A stretch of DNA of 64,000 nt, from the NCBI GenBank assembly GCA_036925085.1, contig JAUPFP010000013.1, forward strand, positions 3,807,155-3,871,154. Direction: 5' to 3'. The first letter of the stretch is position 1, and each line of letters starts with the position of its first letter. This document shows positions 20,399 through 30,022 of this stretch, one piece after another. The position numbers and the translations under genes were made by a program. The DNA comes from Brachycybe producta. Taxonomy: Eukaryota; Arthropoda; Diplopoda; Playtdesmida; Andrognathidae. Below the pieces are notes generated by a model. It ran no database searches, was not told the origin of the DNA, and saw only the letters and a list, made by a program, of their open reading frames with translations.

Positions 20399-22093
20399 CT
20401 AGTTTAAATCAGCCGGGTTTTCCTCTCGCAGGAACTTCTTCTGCCCGTTCTCGCTGACGACAAAATACTGCTGGCCATTTCTTCCAGTGGCCATTCCATG
20501 TTGAACAAGTCCAACGGTTCCATCCGCAACTACTTTCTTTGGGCAGTTTCTTGAAAAGTGACCCTTCTCGTGACAGTGATAACACTCTACTGTGCTGAGA
20601 TCTTTCGGGGTTTTACTTCCATCTTGCGTTTGCTGACCATTGTAGTTTTTCTTCTGCGGATATCTTTGGTTCCATTTACGACCTTGTTGCTGATTCGAGT
20701 TCTGGTTGGTCTTCTGTTGCGTTTGGTTATTTGAATTTGATGGAGTCGAGTTGTTCGTTGGGTCCGCTTGATCTTGAGTAACAACCGCGTAAGAACGTCC
20801 TCCGTCCATTACTGCTTGCGTCTGTTTGGCATTTTGGCGTTGGTTATTCTTCTGTGGACCCTTGGAGACCTGGGTCGTCGTTTGTTGACCCATCGTTCCT
20901 TCCGGTATCCATAACCCATCAGCCATCAAAACTTCCTCGGTATCCTTGATATATGTAGTGTACAGCTTCAGATTGCTATTCGGCGCATTCTGTGTAGCAT
21001 TACGTATAATCGGATGAAGTTTCTGCCGAAATTCCACAATCCGGTATTTGTCGGTTACCCCCGGTAACACTTTTCTACTCAAGTCAAGGTAGCGACCCAA
21101 AAACTGATTGGTGTCCTCTCCTTTCCTTTGGAGCATGGTATCCAACCTCAGCTTCAGTTGCACTAATTCGTCTCGACGTCCAAATCTTTCAATTAACTCG
21201 CTCCGTATGAAGTCCCACGTGGTCTTTCCTCGATTTTCTTTGTAGAAATTGGATAACCAACGTACTACGTCCCCTTCTACCGCCTTACGTAGGTAGTAGG
21301 TCTTGTGGACGTTGCTCCAGTCCTCCAGATCTGCGATACTCTCGTAGTCCTCCAGAAAGGTGTATACAGACGTCAATCCTTTGAAGGTCTCCAGATTCCG
21401 GAGTGGGTGAAGACTCTTGTACTTCCCATCCAGCTCCTCACAGGTCCGATGACGATTGCAAATTGGATTTCCTTCCAGCTCTTCTACGCTGGGATCCTCA
21501 CTTGTTAGGCTTTCATCCTCTAGCTGGTCCGGGTTCTCTCTCCGTCGAATAGGAGTCTCAGGTAGGCGACCTCTCTGGGTCCCTCCACTCTTCTTCAGCA
21601 TGAGCGGCGTCTGGAATACATTAACCTGTCTTAGGTTTTCAGCGTGGGCCGACGAGGGCTCCCCTTCAGTGTCCAATCCAGGAATCACTGTATGACGCTG
21701 AGATTCAGCGTGGGCCGACGAGGGCTCCACTCCGGTATCCACTTCTCGGACTACCGTATGACGCTGAACTGTACTTACACCACGCCCGCTCCGGAGTAAC
21801 ATCGATCCTGATGGTTGCTGGGCTTCGAACCAGGCCATCAGTCTCTCCCGTCTTTCAGCACTTAGATTTTGAAGGATACCTTCAAGCGGATCTTCTCCAT
21901 CCATTTGGTTTGTATCGTCCTTCTCCCGTGTCTTCGACTTCGATTTCGGTCTGCCTTTCTTTCCTTTACCACCTGGTGTAACTCCGACATCATTGGTATT
22001 CTCTACTGGATCTGTAGTGAGGTACCCCGCACCTCCACCATTTTGTAACATCCCCGTTTCCGTAGGGTTAGTAGAGAGATCTCTACTAGCCAT
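20399..22093 (-). CDS. gag: Gag polyprotein
   Basis: A 564-residue Gag, the structural protein that packages the element RNA into cytoplasmic particles. In order: a Gly/Lys-rich N-terminal region; a 22-residue tandem duplication (about 110-153) with the block EPSSAHAE in each copy; a Retrotrans_gag capsid-like region (about 225-370); a Gln/Asn-rich linker (400-490); and one CCHC zinc knuckle, C504-x2-C507-x4-H512-x4-C517. The first ATG (22093) is inside the 5' LTR and the frame runs through the primer-binding site. Later in-frame starts are Met15 (on the LTR edge) and Met64 (21904), and which is used is not certain. The frame ends in TAG directly after TTTAAAC, the site of the shift into pol. 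Confidence 0.93.
   Translation of the reverse strand: MASRDLSTNPTETGMLQNGGGAGYLTTDPVENTNDVGVTPGGKGKKGRPKSKSKTREKDDTNQMDGEDPLEGILQNLSAERRERLMAWFEAQQPSGSMLLRSGRGVSTVQRHTVVREVDTGVEPSSAHAESQRHTVIPGLDTEGEPSSAHAENLRQVNVFQTPLMLKKSGGTQRGRLPETPIRRRENPDQLEDESLTSEDPSVEELEGNPICNRHRTCEELDGKYKSLHPLRNLETFKGLTSVYTFLEDYESIADLEDWSNVHKTYYLRKAVEGDVVRWLSNFYKENRGKTTWDFIRSELIERFGRRDELVQLKLRLDTMLQRKGEDTNQFLGRYLDLSRKVLPGVTDKYRIVEFRQKLHPIIRNATQNAPNSNLKLYTTYIKDTEEVLMADGLWIPEGTMGQQTTTQVSKGPQKNNQRQNAKQTQAVMDGGRSYAVVTQDQADPTNNSTPSNSNNQTQQKTNQNSNQQQGRKWNQRYPQKKNYNGQQTQDGSKTPKDLSTVECYHCHEKGHFSRNCPKKVVADGTVGLVQHGMATGRNGQQYFVVSENGQKKFLREENPADLN
20402..20408 (-). promoter_or_regulatory. -1 ribosomal frameshift heptamer TTTAAAC
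   Basis: In the gag frame the end reads GA-T.TTA.AAC-TAG, so the heptamer has the X.XXY.YYZ phase needed for a -1 shift. After the shift the frame continues TTT.AAA.CTA.GAA.AGG.GTG into pol without a stop. TTTAAAC is one of the most efficient known slippery heptamers. Confidence 0.88.
22029..22040 (-). other. Primer-binding site, probably tRNA-Ala
   Basis: Three bases after the 5' LTR the minus strand reads TGGTGGAGGTGC. This is complementary to the last 12 bases of animal cytosolic tRNA-Ala (GCACCTCCACCA); the next bases agree only if one base is skipped. The site lies inside the gag reading frame. Confidence 0.65.
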
Positions 22094-22891
22094 CTAGAAG
22101 TGTCGAATGGATGTTGATGATTAAGTCTTTCGGTCTATTGGCTCCTGTGTTGCTACTTAACCACCAGGGACACAAGGGTCGGTACCTCAGGAGACCTGTG
22201 GTAGAGAATATTGTAGAGATGTCGTCTTACACTCGGCTGCTGGAGACTTCGTTGTCCGGTGGAAACATCGGCTACGTGGCGGCTATAATCCTAAGTCCCA
22301 CTCCCATAAAATGACTGAGTCCACACATTGAATTCGTATGTTGAAAATGCTCTTTTATTCAATAAACAGAGAGTCCTGTAGATTGAGAGATATCGCATCG
22401 GTCTTAAGCATAAAGACGGTCTGTCCGATCTGCCTGATCTATCCGATCTGTCCTCTCAATCTACAACCTCTTGTATTTATACTCAAAATACAATACAAAC
22501 ATCTGATTATGATAACAAAGGCTCCAGGTGTGTCCAAGTCTCTTGGACACACTCGGACCTAGAAGTGAACTATCACTTGACAAGAAAACGAAAACATCTA
22601 TAAGATGTATAAATTATAACAATACAGAAGGATGTACGATCATCCTCCTATTAACAATTTGTAAAGATTCTCACGTCCAAAAGTTCTGCATCGATGGTTC
22701 TTCTAGGATCTATCCTATTAACCATCGATGTAGTACTTTTGGGCTATTCTTCTCATCTTGGAGGGCAGGGAGTCATCGTCGTAATGACCTCCCGGCCACC
22801 CCCAAGCATGAGGTGAGAACCTTTCATCGATACAACTTGATTACAGGGTGTTTACAAAAACGGACGAATTCCAAACGGTGAATTCGTTACA
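22044..22891 (-). repeat. 5' LTR of the Gypsy element
   Basis: 848 bp, TG...CA ends with the inverted pair TGTAA/TTACA. From the signals, U3 runs from 22891 to about 22446, R to about 22335 and U5 to 22044; these borders are inferred from the TATA box and poly(A) signal. The last 50 bases contain the gag start codon. The LTR holds many short perfect hairpins (see findings). Confidence 0.95.
22474..22481 (-). promoter_or_regulatory. TATA box of the 5' LTR
   Basis: TATAAATA on the minus strand, inside the LTR and about 380 bases before the gag start. Transcription would begin near 22445-22450. The same box occurs at 11844-11851 in the 3' LTR. Confidence 0.65.
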
Positions 22892-22895
22892 TTAA

Positions 22896-25002
22896 AATGG
22901 ATTTTTGAAATAGCTAAAATAGCCACATAAGAGGATTCTACTTGGTTTTTTAGTAGATAACAAAAAAAAATAGATTCTCAAGTTTCATTTTTGGTCATAA
23001 AATAAAAAAATAGCTTGGATAAAAAAATCTATACCAGGAGATTTAAAAGCCGAAAAAAAAAAGTTCTAAATCTCTGTATCATTTTTTTTTTAATTCAGTA
23101 ATATATCCATGAAAAAAGTGGTTGAAGATATATAGGAGAGAGAGAGAGAGAGAGAGAGAAAAAAGGGCCGTTGAAAGATTGTTTAAAGATGTGTGGTATA
23201 ATGTTATGGCAGCTGAGCTATAAGACCATTCTATCAATAGGTTAGAGAGAGAAACTAGAAGAACCCCTTTTTTTTGCCATTTTGACGTTGGCTTTTAAAC
23301 GTGAACTGAAAGAAACATGTCCGAAACCAAAAGCAGTAAATGCATTTATATACACATATACAGTATATAGGTCTCTTCTCCTCACTATGTAATCTTTAGA
23401 CAAGACACACACACACACAGAGAGAAAGAGAGATGATTTTTTTTGTATCTATTGCTTTATATATATACATAGCTTTACGTGTTTAGAAATATAAAATAGT
23501 GTCTCAATATATGTATCTTGAAACTAAAATTCTTCTACCCCCCACCCTAAATATTATACAAATAGTGTTTTATGTGTGGATCACGTCTCGGTTTTAGCTG
23601 ACCGCCGCCCATTTAAGTCTCATTCCACCAGTATAGTAATTTATTTAGCCAATATACAACTCTCTACATGTACACAATCTATTAGGTTTGACATGGTTCC
23701 TCCATAACAACAATTATTATCTTCATTACGAACTTGATTTTTTTTTTGTCTACAAAATATTCACTATTGTTGAACTTGATTTAGTCAATAAAAACATTTT
23801 AAAACCTCATCAGTATCTAGATATAAAAAGAATTATGCGGAGTTTTTTCAATCAACTAGACTGTTTTCAGTGTTGAATTCATTGAAAGACTTTTTAGCGC
23901 ATTCATTTACTGAAACTTATACTGTAAAAGTGCTTAACACGAAATTATAGAGACTGAAATATAATTACAATTACAAAAAAATATTCTGCAAGCAGCCGGT
24001 TGGCCTATGGTAGAGGGATCTTAAGATCCAATTGCTGCGAGATGTATTGTCAATTTCTAATTATAAAAAATATAAATGCAGTTATGAAAATTTAAACAAA
24101 GCTATTCATTAATGATATCATCAATAGCCTGTTTAAGAAGAACATTCCATTGTCATATAACCCTCGGGAAAAAAAATCAGTAATAAGAGTTAGTCTTTGG
24201 CAAAAAAATCTCTCTAGTTTTTCTTGAGTGGGTCACCCTTTCCCACATACATGTACAATGCTACATACAATATATTTTGTGTGTTAACCGATTTTCGTGT
24301 TAATAGAAATAATTTTTAAAAAATGTATTTAAATAATATTTATAATAATACAATAAAGATCAATAAAACAAATAATGTGAATATTTTTCTTGTTTAAAGA
24401 AAGATTTCATGGAACCGAAAAATCTTATTGTGTTATACATTTCGTCTCAAACATATTAAAATATAAGGAAAATCCTAAACTGAGAGACGGAACCGAAAAT
24501 ATATTTCCTGTTGTCCGATTTTTCGTTTTATTTAAATTTTTAATTGAATTAAATTGTATTTAAAAAAAATATCTATTAAAATAAATAAATACTTTATCTT
24601 CTTGAACATATATTATGTGCTATTATTTCTTCATTGGTTGGATTACCAACTGCCTATTTCTTGTTACTCACTGAATTATGATATTCATTATGAAATTTTC
24701 GTGTTAAACGATTTTTATTCTACATTATTTTATTTTTTTAAACAAATTTTAAATTTTCTTGAATACATTTTCTATTCTTGATTTTAGTAATAATAAGTAA
24801 TTCTTTAAAATTCTTAAATTTAAAAGAAATTCATTAAAAACTATAATTTCGAAAATAATTTTTTAGAATTTACAATTGGTTTAATCGTTTTTTTTTAAAC
24901 TATTTAAAAAGAATTACTTATATTTAAAGTTTCAGGTTCTGTTTTAAATTAATTTCGAAGAAAACTGTCTACTTTTTGTAGGTTTTTTGTTTTCTACAGT
25001 AA
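22896..25002. other. AT-rich noncoding stretch with (GA)n
   Basis: Contains a (GA)n tract at about 23134-23159 and short (CA)n near 23407. Frames are short and Lys/Phe/Ile-rich as expected from composition. No gene recognised. Confidence 0.5.
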
Positions 25003-25080
25003 AACGTCATCTATATCAATAGATGACGTTCTGTATATGTGTTAGCAGTGATTGCCTGCTTCCAAGGGGTTGGTTTTTGT
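25003..25080. repeat. Perfect 10-bp hairpin plus short dispersed repeat
   Basis: AACGTCATCT (25003-25012) and AGATGACGTT (25021-25030) are perfectly inverted around an 8-base loop, with the arms extended by acag/ctgt. The bases to 25080 are an inverted copy of the aacccct...ggcaatcactg repeat seen at 3487-3530. Confidence 0.6.
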
Positions 25081-25704
25081 TTGGTCGATTACGTTTAAAG
25101 TTAGGATGAAAAAAAGCTCCCCGTAGTTTCACGACATATTACATTACGTATGCTTCGTCACTTGAATGTAATTTTGAATCCTCTTCCATAAAAGCAAACT
25201 TTTAACAACTATTGTATATATTATACGTAAATGCATCACTAAATAGAAAAGAGATGAGAACGGATAGGGGTGGGGAAAAAGGGGGAAGAAGGGAGAGATT
25301 TAAACGTATAGTAAATCAAATTAATTTTGCTTTCAGTCGTCCATGAAACAACTATAAATGATCAGTAGAATTTTGTGTAATTTTTTTTTGGATGTTAAAA
25401 ACCATTGTGTTGCTGTTGCTAGTAGTGAATTAATTAGGCAAGATATAGATTGGTGATGAGTTGTAACTGCCTGGAATCTCATTAGTTCCACATGTCTGTT
25501 GTGTTGTTTGTTTGTGGGATGTTCACATTTCATATATGTTAAACTTTAAAAAATATGTACGTTTTCGATAGAAATAGTTAAGGTACATCCACATTACTTA
25601 ACAAATTGTAGTACAAAATTTAAAAAAAACGCTCAAGTATGATTGCAAGTACAAAATAGCGAAAAGATAGCATTTATTGCAAGCAAAAATTAAAATAGAA
25701 TTAA
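25081..25704. other. AT-rich noncoding stretch
   Basis: Nothing recognised. TTAA at 25701-25704 is the left target duplication of the next element. Confidence 0.5.
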
Positions 25705-26039
25705 GGGTTGATTTATACTCCCTTGCTAAGCAGCAAAGCAGCCTGAAAAGCTTCAAAAATAACGTCAGAGCTTCAGGTTTTTGCCTTCGCCAGACAAAGC
25801 ACCAAATCATGAAACGGATACACAAATGGGGTGAACAAGTCACACCTTTTTTTTTTTGCTTCCAGAAGGAGAAAGGTTATATTGTTTTGTATATCTGCTT
25901 TATAGAGTATGAAGATTAGAAAATATTGTGAAGTTTGTAAGACCACATGTTTTTATGAACAAGCTAAGCTTTGGTGAGCTAATTTTTAGGAGCTTCAAAG
26001 CTTGCGAATCTTAGCAAAGTTTGAAGTATAAACCTACCC
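25705..26039. mobile_element. TTAA-flanked foldback MITE
   Basis: The left end GGGTTGATTTATACT and right end AGTATAAACCTACCC are flanked by TTAA on both sides (25701-25704, 26040-26043), as in piggyBac-like elements. The arms also share a ctaagc/gcttag block. No transposase is encoded. Confidence 0.75.
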
Positions 26040-26182
26040 TTAAGCAGCTATCACATTGGCAATATTTAAAACAAGATTCACAGCAACGTGTCCTTGAATT
26101 AATTGCAATTTCCAATATGATAATACTGTTACAAGTACATCAAACTAAGATTCATTAAGTTATTTTGCATGACAGTATTGTA

Positions 26183-26188
26183 TTTATT
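26183..26188 (-). terminator. Candidate polyadenylation signal of the lectin-like gene
   Basis: AATAAA on the minus strand, 82 bases past the stop codon of the 224-residue frame. Confidence 0.45.
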
Positions 26189-26270
26189 GAGTTTTGATTA
26201 AAATCGAATACAATTTTAAAATCAATTATAATTTGAACATGAAATTACATCATCAAGTCTAGAACATATT

Positions 26271-26945
26271 TTAATGCTTATACAATTTAAGTTTGTAATC
26301 TTTTTGGGTTAGTGCAATTTTCCTTGCTGTTTCTTGGCTTGAAGGCCAACAGGAAGAACCATCCACATTGCAAATAAGGAATTGTTGGTAGACGTTGCCA
26401 TCACACGTACGGTGGTAGACGTCTGGTACAGTTTCGATGCAGTTTGTTGTGTCGTCCTTATGGACAAATGTGACGACACCTGGATGAGACACGTCCAGGT
26501 AGAATTGATGAGTGTCTTCGTTGCACCAGTCGCCAGTGTACGTAGTAGCCGTCAAAGTGTTGGTGTCATCTCCAAATCCCACACATTCTTCATTGCTTGC
26601 GGACACAATGGAAAAGGCTCCATCATCGTGTGCTCTCAGAGTGAATTGTTGCTTGATGTCGTTCTTTTGGAAATAATTTATCGGCCTGATGATCACTGTA
26701 TCTCCGCTTGTGCCAACTTCAGTTGGTGGATTGATAGTGACGAAGTTATTTGTTCTGGGATTGAAGATGGTGACGTTTGGACTAGGTCCAATTTTACTGG
26801 CTCCGGGAAACACCGATATTTTTTTCGCTATTTGTCGAAAAACGTCCCAAAGTTGTGCTCTCGAGTGGATGAACTGCTTTTCGGCGAGACATTCTTTAGT
26901 AGCAATTACGACAATTAAAAAGATTAAGCTTGTAACAACCTTCAT
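26271..26945 (-). CDS. Secreted beta-trefoil (ricin B-like) lectin-type protein
   Basis: 224 residues in one uninterrupted frame, the only convincing host-type gene in the window. Residues 1-21 form a signal peptide, so the product should enter the secretory pathway. The body has seven Cys (19, 121, 141, 169, 181, 192, 199; the first in the signal peptide) and a possible N-glycosylation site at N57. Three evenly spaced Q-x-F-type motifs (QQF 99-101, HQF 146-148, QQF 187-189), about 40-47 residues apart, fit the three lobes of a beta-trefoil of the ricin B kind, usually a sugar-binding fold. Residues 22-95 before the trefoil are not recognised. Met at 26945 is chosen because the signal peptide follows directly. 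No intron is seen. Related folds occur in lectins and in binding subunits of secreted toxins; ligand and role are unknown. Confidence 0.7.
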   Translation of the reverse strand: MKVVTSLIFLIVVIATKECLAEKQFIHSRAQLWDVFRQIAKKISVFPGASKIGPSPNVTIFNPRTNNFVTINPPTEVGTSGDTVIIRPINYFQKNDIKQQFTLRAHDDGAFSIVSASNEECVGFGDDTNTLTATTYTGDWCNEDTHQFYLDVSHPGVVTFVHKDDTTNCIETVPDVYHRTCDGNVYQQFLICNVDGSSCWPSSQETARKIALTQKDYKLKLYKH

Positions 26946-26976
26946 TGTTTTTAAAAATTAAATTTGCAGTTAATAA

Positions 26977-26984
26977 TTAATATA
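26977..26984 (-). promoter_or_regulatory. Possible TATA box of the lectin-like gene
   Basis: TATATTAA on the minus strand, 32 bases before the ATG. This would leave a 5' leader of only a few bases. In DNA this AT-rich a chance match is quite possible. Confidence 0.25.
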
Positions 26985-27639
26985 CGTTTAAAGTCAGTTG
27001 ATTGAAACCTTGATTAACTTTGGTTGTACTGAGAACGAACATAAAAATTATGTTGTTTTTATAGTAGTTTGTAATCAAGTTTAATACGGGGTTAATCTAT
27101 GTTAATATCTAGATGATTTTTTTGTAAATTCAATCAAAATGAGATATAACGAAGAAAAATTTGCTTGTCATGTATTTCGAGAGCACTTTCACATATTTCT
27201 GAAGTTAAATGTATAGATTGATAACTTAACACATTGATAATTTATCAAATTATAATTTATCACAATGTCTGATTAAGGGTATTGGAGCTCTTGAAAAGTT
27301 TGCAGGGGATGTAAAACAGGGTCGTGAATTACGTAATGATTTAAAAAAAAAAAACAGTACTTTACATTAGAAATTAAAGTTTTTAATATGTGATAATTTG
27401 CACGCACAACACAACCGTTTATGGAACAGTTTTGAAAAAAAACGGAAGCTTTTATTGTTTATTAATTTCATAATTGAAAATTATCAATTTAACATATTGC
27501 AATATAAACACGAATCAATTATTGAAATTTATTGTATCAATTATTTTATATATCGTAAATATCGTAATATTCAATGGTTACTGTCTTAGCTTTGATTGTT
27601 CATAAGTGCAATAGTATATGTAGGGCAAGTGTCAGATAT
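26985..27639. other. AT-rich noncoding stretch
   Basis: Upstream of the lectin-like gene. No other gene or repeat boundary recognised. Confidence 0.45.
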
Positions 27640-27647
27640 ACCCAGAC

Positions 27648-27809
27648 CAGTGCCGTTTTAAGAATTGTTGGGCCCAGGGCTAAGTGAAAAATAATGGCCC
27701 ACAGGCCCATCCACCAGAAAATTACGAATTTTTAATTTTTTTAAAAAAAATTAGGAGACGTGGGCCCTGGGCTTACAGCCCTGCTAACCCGTGCCTTAAG
27801 ATACCACTG
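27648..27809. mobile_element. hAT-type MITE (162 bp) with 8-bp target duplication
   Basis: Starts CAGTGCCGTTTTAAG and ends CTTAAGATACCACTG. The exact direct repeat ACCCAGAC lies at 27640-27647 and 27810-27817. Inverted GGGCCCAGGGCT and AGCCCAGGGCCCA-like blocks sit inside the ends. Confidence 0.85.
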
Positions 27810-27817
27810 ACCCAGAC

Positions 27818-28561
27818 AAACAGACATTGCGTTTTTGTCTATCGATAGATAGAAATAAAACATTTCAGGATTAGTGTTGTAAAATTCCCATGAGACTTGT
27901 GGATTTTATGCAAAAAAAAAAACAATCAGCACTCAACTAGAAGCTTAAATTTCAAAGCTCCAAAGCGCACATGTGGAAAACCCCAAATTAATATACTACT
28001 TGTATCTGTTTCGATACATTTTAATAACTGTACCGGTATACAAAGTTGTATCTAGTGTATCAGAGAGTGGTTTGTTTGTGGCGTCGTTTAAATTCTAGTT
28101 GTTTTCACAAGTTTTTATGTAAAATGCGGCCACAAGTTTTAATTTCTTTTTGATCAAGAAAACCTCGAATATAAAAAAAATGAGTCTGTGAAGTGCATTT
28201 TAAACGACACGATCCTTGGGGTTATAAACCTCTTTTTTATGAACATGTATTCGTTACTTTTCAATGAAAGCTCGTAATGTGTGATGGCTTGTAAATTGGA
28301 TTTCACCAGCTTTTATTTTTTTAATGAGTTTCTTTATATGTTTTTTTCTTTCTATGAATAAAAAGTCTTATGGTTTTTATGCCTATTTTACATTTTTTCT
28401 TTTGTTTCTTATTAATGAGTTTCTTCTTTTTAAGTTCGTTGCCAACCAACACCGATAATTTAACTAAAAATGAAAGAAAAAATGGAAAGGAAAAGAAATA
28501 ATTCAAGAGCTTATAGTTTTCATTTGTGTTTGTGGCATATATTTATAATCTAGATTTACAT

Positions 28562-28645
<84 letters not shown>

Positions 28646-29067
28646 AGAGAGAGAGAGAAGAGAGAGAGAGACAGAGAGAGAAAATAATTATTACATTAAT
28701 TTTTGTTTCACTTGTTTATATGTAGAACAATCATATTGTTGTTGTTTTTTTGTTACTCCTGTACAATAATAGAGTTGTTTATTGTGGATTTGGAATCCAG
28801 ACTTAAACATATTCATAATTTTGTGTTCTCATGTAGTTTGAAAAAACTTCAATTGAATATTAAAATAAATCTGAAACCTGAATTTTTTTTAACTTTCATC
28901 TGAAAACCGACATATGCAGAAAATATTTAAAATTTAATTAGAGATCTTGTTTTCTGGAAAAAAATGAAACAAAAAAAAGTGGTGTTAGTAATAATGAATA
29001 ACATTGTTTTTAGAGATTGTTGTGTTTGAAATTTCTGTATAGTATACAATATATATATATATATATA
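27818..29067. other. AT-rich noncoding stretch with (GA)n
   Basis: 28561-28682 is a 120-bp purine tract of GA repeats with AGA steps; the Arg/Glu-rich frame over it is an artefact. Nothing else recognised. Confidence 0.6.
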
Positions 29068-29069
29068 TA

Positions 29070-29610
29070 TCTGCCTCCTCGTAAGATGAAGCTTGTGACG
29101 TCAAAAAGGTTGACATAAAAATTAGAATTGTGTGTTATTTATTTTGATAGAAAAAGAAATGATATTATCAGTAGGGATCAGATTTTTATGCAAATATCAA
29201 GCAAATGTTTCTCAATCTGTGGCTCAAGTGCCAACTGTGAAGTAATCATCATCTTCATTAGAGCAACTGCAATTATGCTTTTTACCTAATTAAAAAAGGC
29301 TGGTTAGAGGCTAGATGTTTTGTTACGATTTATTGTTAACTATAGTTCTAGCCTCCAACCACTCTTTTTCATTGGAAAAAAACAAACATAATTGTTGGTG
29401 ATCTAAACAGGGATTGTTACTTCACAATTGGCACTTCGGGCTACAAATTTAGAAACATTTACTTGATATCGCATAAAAATCCGAACCGTAATCATCAGCT
29501 TTAACAAAACCATTCCTGCATTCTTTTGTGTTACCCCCTTCTTTTTAGACGAACTTACACAAGCCTAAATTTTTGATTAACCCATCTGATGTCACAAGCT
29601 TTTTTTTTAT
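29070..29610. mobile_element. Foldback MITE, family B copy 2, split by a nested family C element
   Basis: The left part carries gtaagatgaagcttgtgacgtc, as in the copy at 9526. The right part carries ctgatgtcacaagct. Between them lies a complete family C element. The outermost bases are less well preserved than in copy 1. Confidence 0.55.
29175..29488. mobile_element. Foldback MITE, family C copy 2
   Basis: Inverted arms start gatttttatgcaaatatcaa and end gatatcgcataaaaatccg. The inner blocks aaatgtttctcaat and acttcacaattgg match copy 1 at 1468-1772. Confidence 0.65.
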
Positions 29611-29872
29611 AATGAAGACAGGTATACTTCTTTTAAGAATAGACTGTCAACGTCACGGGAGCATTACGTCAAAACATTCTTCTCCAGAATGTCCACCGTC
29701 CCTTATTGTTGACGTTGCCGGTAATTGGGAAAGATATAAAACGCATTGCATAATATTTTGACGTGACGGCCGTTGTTATAACGTGTGTATAGTTAACCTC
29801 CACCTCCAACCCTCACCATCGTGTGAAATGGGTTCGTTTGAGACATATTCGTTAGAGATCGGTAAAGCCATA

Positions 29873-30022
29873 AGCTGGGTTTACACGAGTCAAGCGAGTT
29901 GATCAACTCACTACACACTTGACTCGTGTGCACCCAGCTTAATTCGTAGTATTGTTGTCATGAACGGCACCCCATAAATTCAAGTGAGTTGATCAACTCA
30001 CTTTATTCGTGTAAACCCAGCT
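29873..30022. mobile_element. Foldback MITE (agctgggtttacac ends)
   Basis: The left arm starts agctgggtttacacgagtca and the right arm ends cgtgtaaacccagct. Each arm includes the palindrome gagttgatcaactc. About 150 bp, noncoding. Confidence 0.7.

Larger units (their letters stand above)
11414..22891 (-). mobile_element. Complete Ty3/Gypsy (Metaviridae-type) LTR retrotransposon, 11478 bp
   Basis: Two 848-bp LTRs in direct orientation (11414-12261 and 22044-22891) begin TGTAA and end TTACA and are flanked by TTAA (11410-11413, 22892-22895). On the minus strand the order is 5' LTR, primer-binding site, gag, pol (protease, reverse transcriptase, RNase H, integrase, long extension), structured 3' UTR, G-run, 3' LTR. 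Protease-RT-RNaseH-integrase order marks it as Ty3/Gypsy rather than Copia. Both reading frames are open throughout and I saw no difference between the LTRs, so the insertion is probably very young and may still be mobile. At 11.5 kb it is unusually large. There is no separate envelope gene. Confidence 0.97.

Noticed and set aside
28560-28769. Arg/Glu-rich frame
   Set aside because: Translation of a (GA)n repeat; no other protein feature.
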